A DNA stretch of 46,594 bases, taken from positions 1 to 46,594 of the forward strand of contig CALGYB010000110.1 in assembly GCA_937935075.1 (NCBI GenBank), in the 5' to 3' direction. A model generated the notes under the pieces. That model saw only the letters and a program-made list of their open reading frames with translations. It did not search any database and was not told where the DNA came from. Below are positions 1-9,763 of this stretch, piece by piece. Source of the stretch: an uncultured Roseiflexus sp. (GTDB lineage: Bacteria; Chloroflexota; Chloroflexia; Chloroflexales; Roseiflexaceae). The position numbers and the translations under genes were made by a program. The stretch's first letter is position 1. Each line of letters begins with the position of its first letter.

Positions 1-62
1 ATAACCGCGCATTCGTATAAGAAGCAAGGGGGTGGTTCTCGGATCGTGAGAAGATTCAGACC
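1..62. other. Window edge, no gene seen
   Basis: No coding region, RNA gene or clear hairpin is recognisable in these bases, which lie just downstream of the stop codon of the first glycosyltransferase. Confidence 0.5.
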
Positions 63-2303
63 TCAACGCTCTCTCCCGGTAAGTGGAATCATCGCTGCCC
101 AATCGATGATCACCCCCAGTCGCCGTCCGTCGGCAGCCGTGAATGTCGGGCTGCGCACTTCGACAAGCGCCGGTGTGTTGCACCGCTCGATCATCAAGGT
201 GTAGGTGCGCCAGCCGGCATTTGCCTCGACCTGCCGGCACGCCCCTTCGACGCAGATGCGTACCGGGACGACTGAACGATCAGGATGCGGCGCTGCCAGC
301 CGAAGCGTCAGTAACGTCGGCGCGCCTGCGTCGGCGCCCCCCAGACGCAGCAGTGCGCGCCCAGCGCTCCAGCGCACCTGCCTGCCGAGAAGTTCTTCGG
401 CGGGGTAGACCCCGCCAATGTACCCGAAATCGAGACCATCGCCGATATCCAGCGATGCCGGCGGGTTTTCGCCGAGCATGCGCCACGACCAGTCCAGCAC
501 CCGCTGTTCGTCGGCATACTCCCCGGCGAATGCGCGCCGTGCCTCGTCTACGTTGCCGAGCGAACGCTCGAGATCGCCGAGGTGCGCGCTAGCGATGTAG
601 TAGGCGCGGCTTGTGTCCCACGCTGCGCGGTAGGCGACCCGCGCCTGGTCGATAGTACCAAGCGCCCGGTGCGCTGCTCCCAACCGCAACCATCCGTCAG
701 GAGTCGCCTGCGCTTCCAGAGCGCGCAGGTAGGCGTGCGCCGCCCGATCCGGCGCACCAAGCGCCATCCAGACATCCCCCGCCAGTGCGCGACTCCCGCG
801 TGCCAGGTTTTCACTCGCCCAACTCCACGGGTACGCGGTCAGCACCGTCCAGAGAAAGACGCCAATCAACGGCGTTATCGCCATCACGAGCCGACGTTCA
901 AAACAGGCGGTGCGGCGCGCCAACGCAGTGAACGTCCACGCCGCGTATGGGATAAGCGCCGGAAATAAAAAGTGCCGGTAACGCGCTTCGCCGTGCGTGA
1001 GCAGCATGGTTGTGAGCGCGTAACCAATCCAGAGCAAACAGAGGGCGGCAGAAGCGACCGGCGGCGCAGACGTGTGAACCAGCATCCGCCGGGCGCTTCG
1101 AGCGACTGGCGTGCGGGAGCGTGCTCTGTCACCGACCAACTCTGCCTCTAAGAGCGGAGAAGCGGTCGAATCGACGTAATCTTTTCGATTCCGTCTCCAT
1201 ACAACGTGCGTCAGAGCGACCATCGCTCCGAGAGCGATCAGGATATACAGCAGGTCGTCAAAGATCAGCGCCGCAACGAACAGGGGCAGATCGACGTCGG
1301 CGTAGTAACTTTCCATCAGAAACCGATCCTGGATCGGCTTGATGCGCGCCAGGAAAACCCAGTTCGGCCAGAGTTTGCGCCCGATGATCAGCGGGTCTTC
1401 GCGCAGGCGCTCCAGCCCGCGTGTAGTGGCGTAGTTCGCCCGCTCAACGGGGTTGCTGATGTTTTCGAGGGTCCGGTGAATGGTTTCACGGTCTTCGCGC
1501 GGCTCGTTGAATACCCACAGGTTGTACGAAAGGCCGGTTTCGATCAGAATGAAGCCGCCATACGCCTGATAGTTGCGGATTGTCCACGGGGCTATGACCG
1601 CCCCCGCACTTGCCAGGCAGACGGCAGCCGCCAGCAGCGACGTTGTCAGCCGACGGCGCAGACCGTCATCTGCCTGCTGGCGGTACAGATGGATCGCAAG
1701 CCAGCCCGCAGCCACCGGTATGAACAGGAGCGCCAGCGATCGAGTGAGCGCTGCCAGCCCCAGCGCCACACCCGCTGCGATGATCAGCAACCAGCGTTTT
1801 GTTGTTGAGCGCTGTTCGCTGACCTGGACCAGACTGAGCAGACCAGCCTGAAACAGCACTGTAAAAAGCGTCTCCGCCATGTACAGGCTGGCAAAGGTGG
1901 CATTCGTCCAGAGCACGGCAGTGAGCAGCGCCGCCAGGAGCGCCGCCTGTCGGTTCACCAGCCGGGCGGCCAGCGCATACGCCAGGTAGACGCTGAGAAC
2001 GCTGAGCGCGATGTTTGGCAACGCAGCCAGGTGGAGCGCGCGTGCAGCGCGAGGCCAGCCGTCGTCGCCTGCCAGCCCCCAGGATGCCGCCAGGAACAGC
2101 GGGTAGAGCGGGGCGCGCAGCCAGTGGTAGCGGTCGTAGAATGACCAGCCGCGCCCCTCCAGCAGATCGCGCGCAACGGTGATGTACTCGACCTCATCAT
2201 TTGCCGGCTCATGGAGCGGCTGAATCCAGAGCAGCAGGCGCAACCCCAGCGCCAGTGCGAGTATCAGGAAAAGAAGCAGGCGTTCCTTCGCTGAACTGTT
2301 CAT
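63..2303 (-). CDS. GT-C membrane glycosyltransferase (ArnT/PMT-like) with TPR and C-terminal domain, paralog 1
   Basis: This 746-residue protein probably transfers a sugar from a lipid-linked donor on the outer face of the membrane. The N-terminus starts with a hydrophobic helix (residues 9-28), followed by the acidic loop DEVEY (36-40), the place of the catalytic acidic pair in ArnT/PMT-type GT-C enzymes. About ten more membrane segments follow, with an APWTIRNY motif in the middle. Residues ~510-610 look like two to three TPR-like helix pairs. The last ~130 residues are non-membrane and carry LDFGYIGG and RWSAG, shared with the next two genes. It lies 18 bases after the preceding paralog, so the genes are probably co-transcribed and coupled. 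The start at 2303 is the only ATG close to the first helix. The substrate cannot be told from sequence. Membrane GT family: well supported; acceptor: unknown. Confidence 0.85.
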   Translation of the reverse strand: MNSSAKERLLLFLILALALGLRLLLWIQPLHEPANDEVEYITVARDLLEGRGWSFYDRYHWLRAPLYPLFLAASWGLAGDDGWPRAARALHLAALPNIALSVLSVYLAYALAARLVNRQAALLAALLTAVLWTNATFASLYMAETLFTVLFQAGLLSLVQVSEQRSTTKRWLLIIAAGVALGLAALTRSLALLFIPVAAGWLAIHLYRQQADDGLRRRLTTSLLAAAVCLASAGAVIAPWTIRNYQAYGGFILIETGLSYNLWVFNEPREDRETIHRTLENISNPVERANYATTRGLERLREDPLIIGRKLWPNWVFLARIKPIQDRFLMESYYADVDLPLFVAALIFDDLLYILIALGAMVALTHVVWRRNRKDYVDSTASPLLEAELVGDRARSRTPVARSARRMLVHTSAPPVASAALCLLWIGYALTTMLLTHGEARYRHFLFPALIPYAAWTFTALARRTACFERRLVMAITPLIGVFLWTVLTAYPWSWASENLARGSRALAGDVWMALGAPDRAAHAYLRALEAQATPDGWLRLGAAHRALGTIDQARVAYRAAWDTSRAYYIASAHLGDLERSLGNVDEARRAFAGEYADEQRVLDWSWRMLGENPPASLDIGDGLDFGYIGGVYPAEELLGRQVRWSAGRALLRLGGADAGAPTLLTLRLAAPHPDRSVVPVRICVEGACRQVEANAGWRTYTLMIERCNTPALVEVRSPTFTAADGRRLGVIIDWAAMIPLTGRER

Positions 2304-2321
2304 GCAACGGGCGCCCCCGAT

Positions 2322-4382
2322 TTATGGCGCATCCACGATCCGCGCTCGATCAATTGCGACTCCAAGCGGGCGATTGTCGGGACTCGCCCGATCAATGCTG
2401 CGCGGACGATACGTTGTGCTCTGAATGCTTACCAGCGCCTGACCATCGTCGGCAGCGCCAGGCGGCAGCGGCAGTCGTACCGTATGCCAGCCTTGCGGCA
2501 CGGCCATCCGACCGACTTCGGTTCCATCAATACGGACAATTATCTCTGGAAGCGACGCCCCAGGCAATCGGTCGCCGTTGAGCCGCAGTTCGAGCATGCC
2601 GCCAGACCGCGCCGCTAGCAGAATCTCAGCGTGATCGGTCGTCCAGCGGAAACCATGTTCGGCAAAATGAAACCCGCGAACATAGCCAAGATCGAGATGA
2701 CCAATGTCCAGGTCGTCCTGCGGCGGGGCAATCGGGCGGAACACATCCCATGCCCAGCGTTGCAGGTCTTCGAGCGAAGCCGTTTCGTATTCCAGGTCGC
2801 GGCGCGCTGCTCGTTCACTCCCGTGCAGGCGATGAACGGCGCCACGAAGCAAATGCGCGTATGGATGATCAGGAATGGCGGTCAGCGCCGCATTCAGCGT
2901 GTCGAGCGCTGCGTCAGCGTCGCCATTCGCAAGATCGGCGCGTGCCAGGACGACACGCGCCAGCGCGGAACGTTCATCGAGGTGCAGCGCTGCCCCGGCT
3001 GCGGTGCGTGCCGTGTCCATATCGCCCCGGTCGAACGCACGACTCGCCTGCCAGAGATAGAAGTGTTTTTGCGCCAACCGCCAGGCTTCCGACACATAGG
3101 GGCGATGCATCAGTGTGATGGCAACGAGCGCGGCGCACGTTGCTCCGGCAGCCATTATTGCCGGCATGCGGCGCTGCGTCGGCATCCGCCACGCGCTCAG
3201 GCGCGCGATCAGCCATGCGGCATATGGAATGAGCGCTGGATAGATGGGCAGCCGATAGCGCGGCTCAACGTGGAAGATCAGGGAGCTCAGCGCGATATAG
3301 AGCGTCCATGGCGCGGCAATCACGAGCGTCCAGCGCCGTGTGGGCGCCAGCCAGAGTCCCGCCGCGCCGCCGAGCAGGATGCCCAGCCACAGTCCATCGC
3401 CAAGGATCAGCCGCAACCAGACCTGCAACGGCGGAACCCAGATCGCCGGACGGCTGCGCATATCGTCGAAGAACTGAAGCGCGGTGAAGCGGCGCGCCTC
3501 GCGCCAGACCTTGGCGATGACGTGATCAGGGTTGGCGAGAATGACTGCAACTCCGCGTTCGGCTGCCAGGCGCTGCCGCGCTGCCATATCGTCGCCAAGG
3601 GCGTACAGTTGGCGCTTGACCGCCTCGCGACCTGCGGGATCATTGTCGAGCCACAGATTTTCTGCGCCGGTGGTATCGATCAGAATGAGCGCATCATAGG
3701 TCAGATAGTTCCGCAACGTCCACGGCGCAATGACCAGGATGGCGGCAAGAACGAAAGCCGCCGCTGCACGTTTTCCGGCGTTCACCATCAACCAGAGCGC
3801 CCCCAGCGCCAGCAACGGCAGCGCAACAGAACGCAGGAGCGCCAGCGCTCCAAGGCAGACTCCCGCGATCAGAGGCGGCCATCGTGAAGAGGTTGTGCAA
3901 TGCGACAACAGCGCGAAGATGATGGTTAGTCCGAAAAGAAACAGTGTTTCGGTCAGCAATTCGGTTGCGGTGAACGCCAGCGTGTAGTTCAGCGCCGCCA
4001 GCAACCCGGCGATCATCGCAACGCGCCGATCACCGAATAGCCGCAGGGTCAGCAGATAGAGCGGCGCAACGGTCAACGCACTGATGATCGCCTGCACCAG
4101 ACGCAGGTTCTGGATCAGGAGATCGAAGGCAACGATGCACGCCGCCAGAAAAATGGCATAGAGCGGAGGGCGCATCAGGCGTAGTTCGACATACTGGCGT
4201 GTGCGCAGCAGCGTCAGCGCCTGATTCAGGTATTCCTGCTCATCGCCTCCCAATGGATACATCTCGTGCCAGCGCCACACCATGAGCCGCAACATCAGCG
4301 CAAGCGCCATGATCCCGATGACTGCCATGATATGGGCGATGCCTGCACGATCTGGCTGGTTGAAACGTCTGATTAGCGACAT
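2322..4382 (-). CDS. GT-C membrane glycosyltransferase with TPR and C-terminal domain, paralog 2
   Basis: This 686-residue paralog of its neighbours has the same order of parts: N-terminal helix, acidic loop DEQEY (47-51), multiple membrane segments, an APWTLRNY motif, a TPR-like block after the last helix, and a soluble C-terminal domain with LDLGYVRG and FRWTTDH. An open frame extends upstream to 4454, but the extra residues run into heptamer-repeat DNA and have no ribosome binding site, so the ATG at 4382 is preferred; 4424 is the alternative. No good Shine-Dalgarno precedes either one. It is separated by 134 repeat-rich bases from paralog 3 and by 18 bases from paralog 1. Divergence from both paralogs is high, so the triplication is old. 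A role in decorating a surface glycan or glycoprotein is inferred from the family and the nearby O-antigen-ligase gene. Confidence 0.83.
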   Translation of the reverse strand: MSLIRRFNQPDRAGIAHIMAVIGIMALALMLRLMVWRWHEMYPLGGDEQEYLNQALTLLRTRQYVELRLMRPPLYAIFLAACIVAFDLLIQNLRLVQAIISALTVAPLYLLTLRLFGDRRVAMIAGLLAALNYTLAFTATELLTETLFLFGLTIIFALLSHCTTSSRWPPLIAGVCLGALALLRSVALPLLALGALWLMVNAGKRAAAAFVLAAILVIAPWTLRNYLTYDALILIDTTGAENLWLDNDPAGREAVKRQLYALGDDMAARQRLAAERGVAVILANPDHVIAKVWREARRFTALQFFDDMRSRPAIWVPPLQVWLRLILGDGLWLGILLGGAAGLWLAPTRRWTLVIAAPWTLYIALSSLIFHVEPRYRLPIYPALIPYAAWLIARLSAWRMPTQRRMPAIMAAGATCAALVAITLMHRPYVSEAWRLAQKHFYLWQASRAFDRGDMDTARTAAGAALHLDERSALARVVLARADLANGDADAALDTLNAALTAIPDHPYAHLLRGAVHRLHGSERAARRDLEYETASLEDLQRWAWDVFRPIAPPQDDLDIGHLDLGYVRGFHFAEHGFRWTTDHAEILLAARSGGMLELRLNGDRLPGASLPEIIVRIDGTEVGRMAVPQGWHTVRLPLPPGAADDGQALVSIQSTTYRPRSIDRASPDNRPLGVAIDRARIVDAP

Positions 4383-4389
4383 GGCATCG

Positions 4390-4567
4390 TTAGGGGTTAG
4401 GAGCAATGAGATCGAAGAATCCATCGCAGATAACCCTTGCTCCTCAACCCTCAACCCTCATCAACCCTTATTCAATCCTCCCCAATTCCTCTCTCCCGGC
4501 TCTCAGTTCTCGGTTCTCAGTTCTCGGTTCTCAGTTCTCGGCTCTCAGTTCTCAGTTCTCGGCTCTC
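4390..4567. repeat. Heptanucleotide repeat tract (TTCTCAG/TTCTCGG, CTCAACC and CCTAACC-like units)
   Basis: At 4498-4567 about ten degenerate copies of TTCTCAG/TTCTCGG follow each other with period seven. At about 4440-4470 CTCAACC units recur, and at 4390-4402 a short TTAGGGG stretch appears. The first array overlaps the 3' end of the next gene. Three heptamers equal seven codons, so the protein ends in a repeated SRELRTE peptide. This resembles the heptameric STRR repeats known from cyanobacterial genomes, by period only. Confidence 0.85.
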
Positions 4568-6892
4568 CCCAATCTCAACCCGATCCAGCCGCACCATCAA
4601 CCGATGCACTTGCCCGAAGGACCCGGCGCCGTGCTGGCTCAGGTAGCGCGCCGCATCGGGAACAAACACAGGACCGCGCAGTTCGATGATGACATCCGTT
4701 CTGTCTGGCGTTGGCGGCAGGATTACCTCGAACGTGCGCACACCGTCTGGGTTGGCGGGAAAGGCGCCGATCTCATCCCCTGCATACACCACCCGTACCG
4801 GCGAAGCCGGTCGAAGATCGGCGGGCCATGCACGCCCATCAACGGTAAACATCAGACGTTGCGGATATGCGCGTCCGGCGCCGGGAAAACGCAGCAAAGC
4901 GCCATCGGTGCACCAGCGATAGGTTCTCCGTTCGGCAGCGTCACCCTCGCCAGGGTAGCAGCCGCGAATGTACCCCAGATCGAGATTTCCGCCCAGATCG
5001 ATGACGCGGGTTGGCGCAGGGCGCAACCAGTCCCAGGACCATGCGACCGGGTTGGCTGCGTCAACGTGGCGCGGGGTAAACGCTGCGCGCGCGCCGGCCT
5101 CGTCGCCCATGCTGCGCAGCAGATCGCCACGAACGACGCTGCCCTGCACATCTCCTGTCGCAGTGAGCGTGTCGGGTGGCGGCAGCAATGCCAGCGCCTC
5201 ACGGTATCGACCCTGATGCGCAGCAATCAGCGCAGCGCCCAACCGCCGTGTGTCACGGCCCGGCGACCCGTGATGCAAAATAGCGTTGGCAGCGGCAATA
5301 TCGCCAGACTGCAACGCCGCCAGAAAACGCGCATCGTCCAGTGCGAGCGGCCGCGCTGCAATGGCAATGCCGGTAATCGCCACGCTCGACGGGTACGGTC
5401 CCAGGTACGACGCCCACTGTGAGTCGCTGCCTGGCGGTCGTGGTTCCAGATAGGCGTGGGGCGACGCGGCGATCAGGGTCAACAAGCCGGCGAGCAGGCC
5501 GCAGGCGACGCCATAGCGCGTGCGCAACGTGTCGAACAGATACGCACGGCGGCGCAGCAATGTATTGATGGTCACTGCCGCAAGGATGAAGATGAACGGC
5601 AACAACGGCATACGAAAGCGATTGATGGCGAACAACAGCGGCGCCAGCAGGATGTTGAACGCCAGCCAGATCCCGATGAGCGATGCCGGCGCTCCGAGGT
5701 TGGGCGCAGAACGACGCACCACTGCCCACCCAATAACCCCCAGCGGCAGGGTGAGGACATACAGCGTATCATCGAGCAGAAACGTCATCAGAACATACCA
5801 GATCGGCAGGCGACCGGTCGAAAATCCATCGGTCAGACGTTCGGCGCCGGTGTAATTGATGCGGAACAGGTCAACAAGTTCGATCAGCGATTTCTGAACG
5901 AATGCCAGCGGACGATCGGCGATCCGGCAGAGACCTTCACGCATCATCGCCGTCTGACGCGCCGCCTGGTTCGGTTGCGGTCCGGGATGGGGCAGGCACG
6001 TGTCATCGGGTGGCGCTGCGCGCCGATCAGGAAACATCGCCAGCACAAAATCGCGCGTTGGCGCGTCACGTCGTTTGCCGGCGTGCGCCGACCATGCGCC
6101 AATGAGCAGGTTGAACGCACCACTGGTGTCCACCGGGATTGGTCCGCCATAGATCCGCGAGTTGTACGCCGTCCAGGGGGCAATAACGATGGCTGCCGCC
6201 ACCAGAAACGCCAGTGCACGTTGTGGGGTGTATTGCCGGACAAACGCCATCCACCCGGCGATCACCGGCAGCGCCAGGAGCGTCTGACTGCGGGTGAGCG
6301 TCGCCAGCCCGAACAGCGCGCCAGCAATGATGACGCCTGAGAGCGGCTGCCTGGCGTGCAGCGGGCGCTCAGCGGAGATGGTCGTCTCTGGCGCATGACT
6401 GCGAAGCAGCGCCAGTATGCCGCCAAGTATCAGGCAGATGTATAGCGTTTCGGAGAGGATCATCTGCGGATAGATAACGAAGGGCAGGTAGACGCTGGCG
6501 AGCGCAGCAGCAATAAACGGCGCCGCATGCAGATTGGACGGTGCGATCGTTCGGGTCAGCGCGTAGATCAGGGCGATGATCATCAGGCTCAGAACGGTTT
6601 GGGTAACGAAGATTGCACCGGGATCATCGCCAAACAGACGCAGATGCGCTGCCAGAAAGAGCGGATAGAACGGTGCTCGCGTCCACAAGTATCCCTGATG
6701 CCAGTCGAAACCGCGTCCGTGCGCCAGCCACCAGGCCGCCGAAAGATATTCGCCTTCGTCGGATATCAACCCCTGCCGGGGCAATGCCCCCCACAGTATG
6801 CCACGGAAGATCGCGGCTGCCGCCAGGAGCGTCAGCAGCGGCAGATGCGCAACGAGGCGCCGGTCAGGACGATGTCGGGATGGCTGTTCCAT
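4517..6892 (-). CDS. GT-C membrane glycosyltransferase with TPR and C-terminal domain, paralog 3
   Basis: First gene of the three-paralog set, about 791 residues. After a basic N-terminus come a hydrophobic helix (~14-35) and the acidic loop DEGEY (45-49), then about ten further membrane segments, including an APWTAYN motif. A C-terminal soluble part has LDLGYIRG and YRWCTDG and ends in a repeated SRELRTE tail encoded by intergenic-type heptamer DNA. A frame open to 6916 offers an earlier ATG, but a perfect TATAAT lies between the two ATGs (6908 to 6903), so the ATG at 6892 is chosen; the transcript would start only about four bases before it. By family it uses a polyprenyl-phosphate sugar donor at the outer membrane face. 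A tail of repeat origin is unlikely to be functional. The donor and acceptor are unknown. Confidence 0.83.
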   Translation of the reverse strand: MEQPSRHRPDRRLVAHLPLLTLLAAAAIFRGILWGALPRQGLISDEGEYLSAAWWLAHGRGFDWHQGYLWTRAPFYPLFLAAHLRLFGDDPGAIFVTQTVLSLMIIALIYALTRTIAPSNLHAAPFIAAALASVYLPFVIYPQMILSETLYICLILGGILALLRSHAPETTISAERPLHARQPLSGVIIAGALFGLATLTRSQTLLALPVIAGWMAFVRQYTPQRALAFLVAAAIVIAPWTAYNSRIYGGPIPVDTSGAFNLLIGAWSAHAGKRRDAPTRDFVLAMFPDRRAAPPDDTCLPHPGPQPNQAARQTAMMREGLCRIADRPLAFVQKSLIELVDLFRINYTGAERLTDGFSTGRLPIWYVLMTFLLDDTLYVLTLPLGVIGWAVVRRSAPNLGAPASLIGIWLAFNILLAPLLFAINRFRMPLLPFIFILAAVTINTLLRRRAYLFDTLRTRYGVACGLLAGLLTLIAASPHAYLEPRPPGSDSQWASYLGPYPSSVAITGIAIAARPLALDDARFLAALQSGDIAAANAILHHGSPGRDTRRLGAALIAAHQGRYREALALLPPPDTLTATGDVQGSVVRGDLLRSMGDEAGARAAFTPRHVDAANPVAWSWDWLRPAPTRVIDLGGNLDLGYIRGCYPGEGDAAERRTYRWCTDGALLRFPGAGRAYPQRLMFTVDGRAWPADLRPASPVRVVYAGDEIGAFPANPDGVRTFEVILPPTPDRTDVIIELRGPVFVPDAARYLSQHGAGSFGQVHRLMVRLDRVEIGESRELRTESRELRTEN

Positions 6893-6902
6893 AGATGCCG
6901 GG

Positions 6903-6931
6903 ATTATACCCGACATGGGCGCGTCTGTCGT
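6903..6931 (-). promoter_or_regulatory. Sigma-70-type promoter of the glycosyltransferase cluster
   Basis: On the minus strand ACGACA (6931-6926) is followed by a 17-base spacer and a perfect TATAAT (6908-6903). The predicted start of transcription is 3-5 bases before the ATG at 6892, giving an almost leaderless message with no room for a Shine-Dalgarno sequence. Confidence 0.6.
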
Positions 6932-6963
6932 ACAGCCCTGTTCTCACCAATAACGGAATGCGC

Positions 6964-9447
6964 TCAGGTTGCTGCCAGCGCACACTCGATGGCATCTTTC
7001 AATTCCTGCGAGGTAAAAGGCTTTTGCAGAAAACTGTTCAGACCGAGATGCGAGAAACGTCGGCTGGCAATATCCTCGGTATACCCGCTCATCAGCACGA
7101 TCGGCGCATCAGGACATATCAAACGGAACTCTCGGACAATCTGGTAAAAGTCGTGATCCGGCATTGTTGCATCGAGCAGGATACACGCCAGATGCTGCCG
7201 GTGTTGTCGCGCAAGAATGAGCGCGGTTTCAGCATCGCCGGTTGTGAGCGTCGGATGTCCCATCCACTCCAGCATACGCGCCGCAACTGCGCGAACACCC
7301 TCCTCATCATCAACGACGAGAAAGATTTTTTGATAATCTGAATGCAGAACCGTCTGTCGATGGGGAGAAGACCCAAGTCGCACGGGCAGTTGATGGACGA
7401 CCGGCAAGAAGATGGTGACCGTCGTGCCCTTGCCGGGGGTGCTGACCACGTGGATAGCGCCGCGGTGACCGCGCACAATGCCCAGCGTCGCCGGCAGCCC
7501 GAGACCGCGCCCGATGAATTTGGTGCTGAAGAAGGGATCAAAGATTCGTTCGAGCGTTGCGGCATCCATACCGCACCCATTGTCACTGACAGAAAGCGCG
7601 GCATATGTTCCATCGGGCAAATCGGGCGTTCCAACCGTCATTGCCAGAAACGTATGGTCCACAAGACGTTCATCGGTCGCAATCACAACTTCGCCGGATT
7701 GATCGCCAATCGCCTCTGCCGCATTGATCGTCAGGTTGAGGAGAACCTGGCGTAATTGAGCGGCATCTCCTTCCACCAGCGGATCATGGTCGCTTAGGTG
7801 ATAGATCAGCGAGATGCCTTTGGTAATCGATGCCTGAAGAAGATCCGCCATCTCCTGGATCAGATCATTAAGGCTCAGGAGGGTTGTCTGCAATGGGCTA
7901 TGCCCCACGTAGGTCAGCATCTGGCGCGTAATCGCTGCTGCACGTCGGCCGGCGCAGGTAATGGCTTCGATCGACATGCGCTCCGGCGCCTGCGGCGGGA
8001 GCGTGGTCAGCGCAAGCTCGGCGTTGTTCAAAATAATGCCCAGCAGATTGTTGAACTCGTGGGCAATGCCCTGCGCCATAACCCCCATGCTTTCGAGTTT
8101 CTGGCGGTGCTGTAACACGAGTTCGTGTTGCCGACGCTCAGTCACGTCGCGTGAGAGCGCCAGGAACGACTCAACACTGCCATCAGGGCTGATTTCGGGA
8201 ACAATACGCGACTCATAGTATCGATATCCTGATGGCATCTGGAGACCGAACTCGATTGTTTGAACCGAGCGGGTCTCGCTGGCAGCCTGAAAACAGGAGT
8301 CCCACAATTGCGCAATATGTTCAGGCACGCCGCGTTCACGCTGCGTTTTGCCCAGAACGTCCGCGCCGGTCGCCCCGGTCGCCTGCTCGAACGCCGGGTT
8401 GACATACAGGTAGCGTCCCTGGAGGTCGTACCGTGAAATGATATCGGGGGCATTCTCGGCAATGGCTTTGAACTGGCGTTCGCTGCGAAACAGTTGTTCC
8501 TCGACGCGCTTGCGTTCGGTAATATCGCGCCCGACCGATTGATATCCAACCAGACGCTCGCCATCATAGAGCGCGCGGTTGGTCCATCGTTGCCAGCGCA
8601 CCTCGCCGCCTGGCAGAATGACGCGATGTTCAATGGTCCCCACCGGCGACTCAGGAGTCAACGCCGCCAGGTAACGATCAAAATTGGGAATATCGTCGGG
8701 ATGGATGAACCGCCGCAGGTTGCTGCCGATGATCTCCTCCCGCTTCAACCCCCAGTAGCGACAGCCGGCTTCATTGACGAAGGTAATGATGCCATCGGGT
8801 CGTGAGCGACAGATCAGGTCGGTCTGTTCCTCGACGACGGAGCGATACCGCGCTTCACTGTCGCGCAGTGCAGCATTGGAGGCTTCGAGGCGCCCCAGCG
8901 TGGCGTGCAGGTGTGAACTGAAGCGCCAGAGAAGCGCTGCGAGCAGGAGCACGGCGCTCACCAGCGCAGTAATACGAAGCGCAGGTGCAAGCGGCTCATA
9001 CGTGATGAACCATGGCTGCGCCAGTTCGCTACTGATGGCAAGAATGACCGTGATCAGGCTGGTGAGCAGGAGCAACGGTCCGACTTCATGACCGCGGAGA
9101 TGCTGCAATGTCGTAATCAGGATAAGTGGCGGAATCAGCACAGCAACCGGCAGGCTGGCTGGCTCGACCCATACCACGGTCATGGCGCCGAGCGAGAGGG
9201 TTGCAGCAAACAGCATCACTGCCGGATGGCGACGCCGTTGCAACGCGAGGCGTCGCGCCAGCGCGAGCGACAGCCCGGCAACGGACGCAATGACGGCGAT
9301 TGCCGCGCCGGTCAGATCACTGCTTGCAAGAAAGAGGCCAATATTGACGACAGCGAGGGTGACGGCGAATCCCTGCATCAGGAGGATCAGCGATGCCAGG
9401 GATGAAGGGTCACGCAACAGGTCCTTTGACCGTTCTGGCTTGCTCAT
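6964..9447 (-). CDS. Hybrid sensor histidine kinase (membrane sensor, PAS-PAS, HisKA-HATPase, receiver)
   Basis: An 827-residue membrane signalling protein. Five or six hydrophobic segments fill residues 20-175, then a short coiled linker, PAS domain 1 (~196-315, with the HPDD signature), PAS domain 2 (~322-438), an H box with GIAHEFNN (phosphorylated His463), an ATPase domain with N box near 580 and the G boxes DNGCGMD and GRGLGLP, and a receiver domain from ~708 with VVDDEE, the phospho-acceptor in LLDATMPD and a final KPF. Kinase and receiver residues all look intact. The ATG at 9447 has a GGGGAG site five bases upstream. No separate response regulator lies nearby, so output probably passes through a phosphorelay. 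The PAS ligands and target genes cannot be read; control of the flanking glycan genes is only a positional guess. Confidence 0.93.
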   Translation of the reverse strand: MSKPERSKDLLRDPSSLASLILLMQGFAVTLAVVNIGLFLASSDLTGAAIAVIASVAGLSLALARRLALQRRRHPAVMLFAATLSLGAMTVVWVEPASLPVAVLIPPLILITTLQHLRGHEVGPLLLLTSLITVILAISSELAQPWFITYEPLAPALRITALVSAVLLLAALLWRFSSHLHATLGRLEASNAALRDSEARYRSVVEEQTDLICRSRPDGIITFVNEAGCRYWGLKREEIIGSNLRRFIHPDDIPNFDRYLAALTPESPVGTIEHRVILPGGEVRWQRWTNRALYDGERLVGYQSVGRDITERKRVEEQLFRSERQFKAIAENAPDIISRYDLQGRYLYVNPAFEQATGATGADVLGKTQRERGVPEHIAQLWDSCFQAASETRSVQTIEFGLQMPSGYRYYESRIVPEISPDGSVESFLALSRDVTERRQHELVLQHRQKLESMGVMAQGIAHEFNNLLGIILNNAELALTTLPPQAPERMSIEAITCAGRRAAAITRQMLTYVGHSPLQTTLLSLNDLIQEMADLLQASITKGISLIYHLSDHDPLVEGDAAQLRQVLLNLTINAAEAIGDQSGEVVIATDERLVDHTFLAMTVGTPDLPDGTYAALSVSDNGCGMDAATLERIFDPFFSTKFIGRGLGLPATLGIVRGHRGAIHVVSTPGKGTTVTIFLPVVHQLPVRLGSSPHRQTVLHSDYQKIFLVVDDEEGVRAVAARMLEWMGHPTLTTGDAETALILARQHRQHLACILLDATMPDHDFYQIVREFRLICPDAPIVLMSGYTEDIASRRFSHLGLNSFLQKPFTSQELKDAIECALAAT

Positions 9448-9689
9448 GGCGCTCCCCTTTCACGGGGAGGAAGTCACCATGCGTAATCCGCGTCATCGCG
9501 GTGGAATGGCGCCTCGTCTGCCAGCATGCGCCATTGGATGCTGATTCCGTGTAACTTGTTCTCTTTCGACCGACTCCGATCAAGCGGCATGTGCGAACAT
9601 TCCTGCGGTGCGTTGCAAACGAGTTTTCAACCGGGGAAGGCGGCAGTAACGTTACGTGGTCGTCTATCAACGGTAGAAGATTAGCACTT

Positions 9690-9717
9690 ATTGTAGCACG
9701 TCTGGCTGGAAGCGCAA
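9690..9717 (-). promoter_or_regulatory. Candidate promoter of the hybrid histidine kinase
   Basis: On the minus strand TTGCGC (9717-9712), a 16-base spacer, and TGC-TACAAT (−10 at 9695-9690), an extended −10. Transcription would start near 9683 and leave a leader of about 236 bases, which is long and makes this call moderate. Confidence 0.4.
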
Positions 9718-9763
9718 CCTGGATCAGAGGTCTGAATCGCTCCAGAAAAGATGTGATTCTGAT

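Noticed and set aside
2631-3887. A 418-residue plus-strand open frame
   Set aside because: It is antisense to the second glycosyltransferase, rich in Arg/Gln/Pro as expected from a GC-rich reverse frame, and has no recognisable family.
4498-4567. Possible CRISPR array
   Set aside because: The repeats have period seven with no unique spacers, so this is a simple tandem tract.
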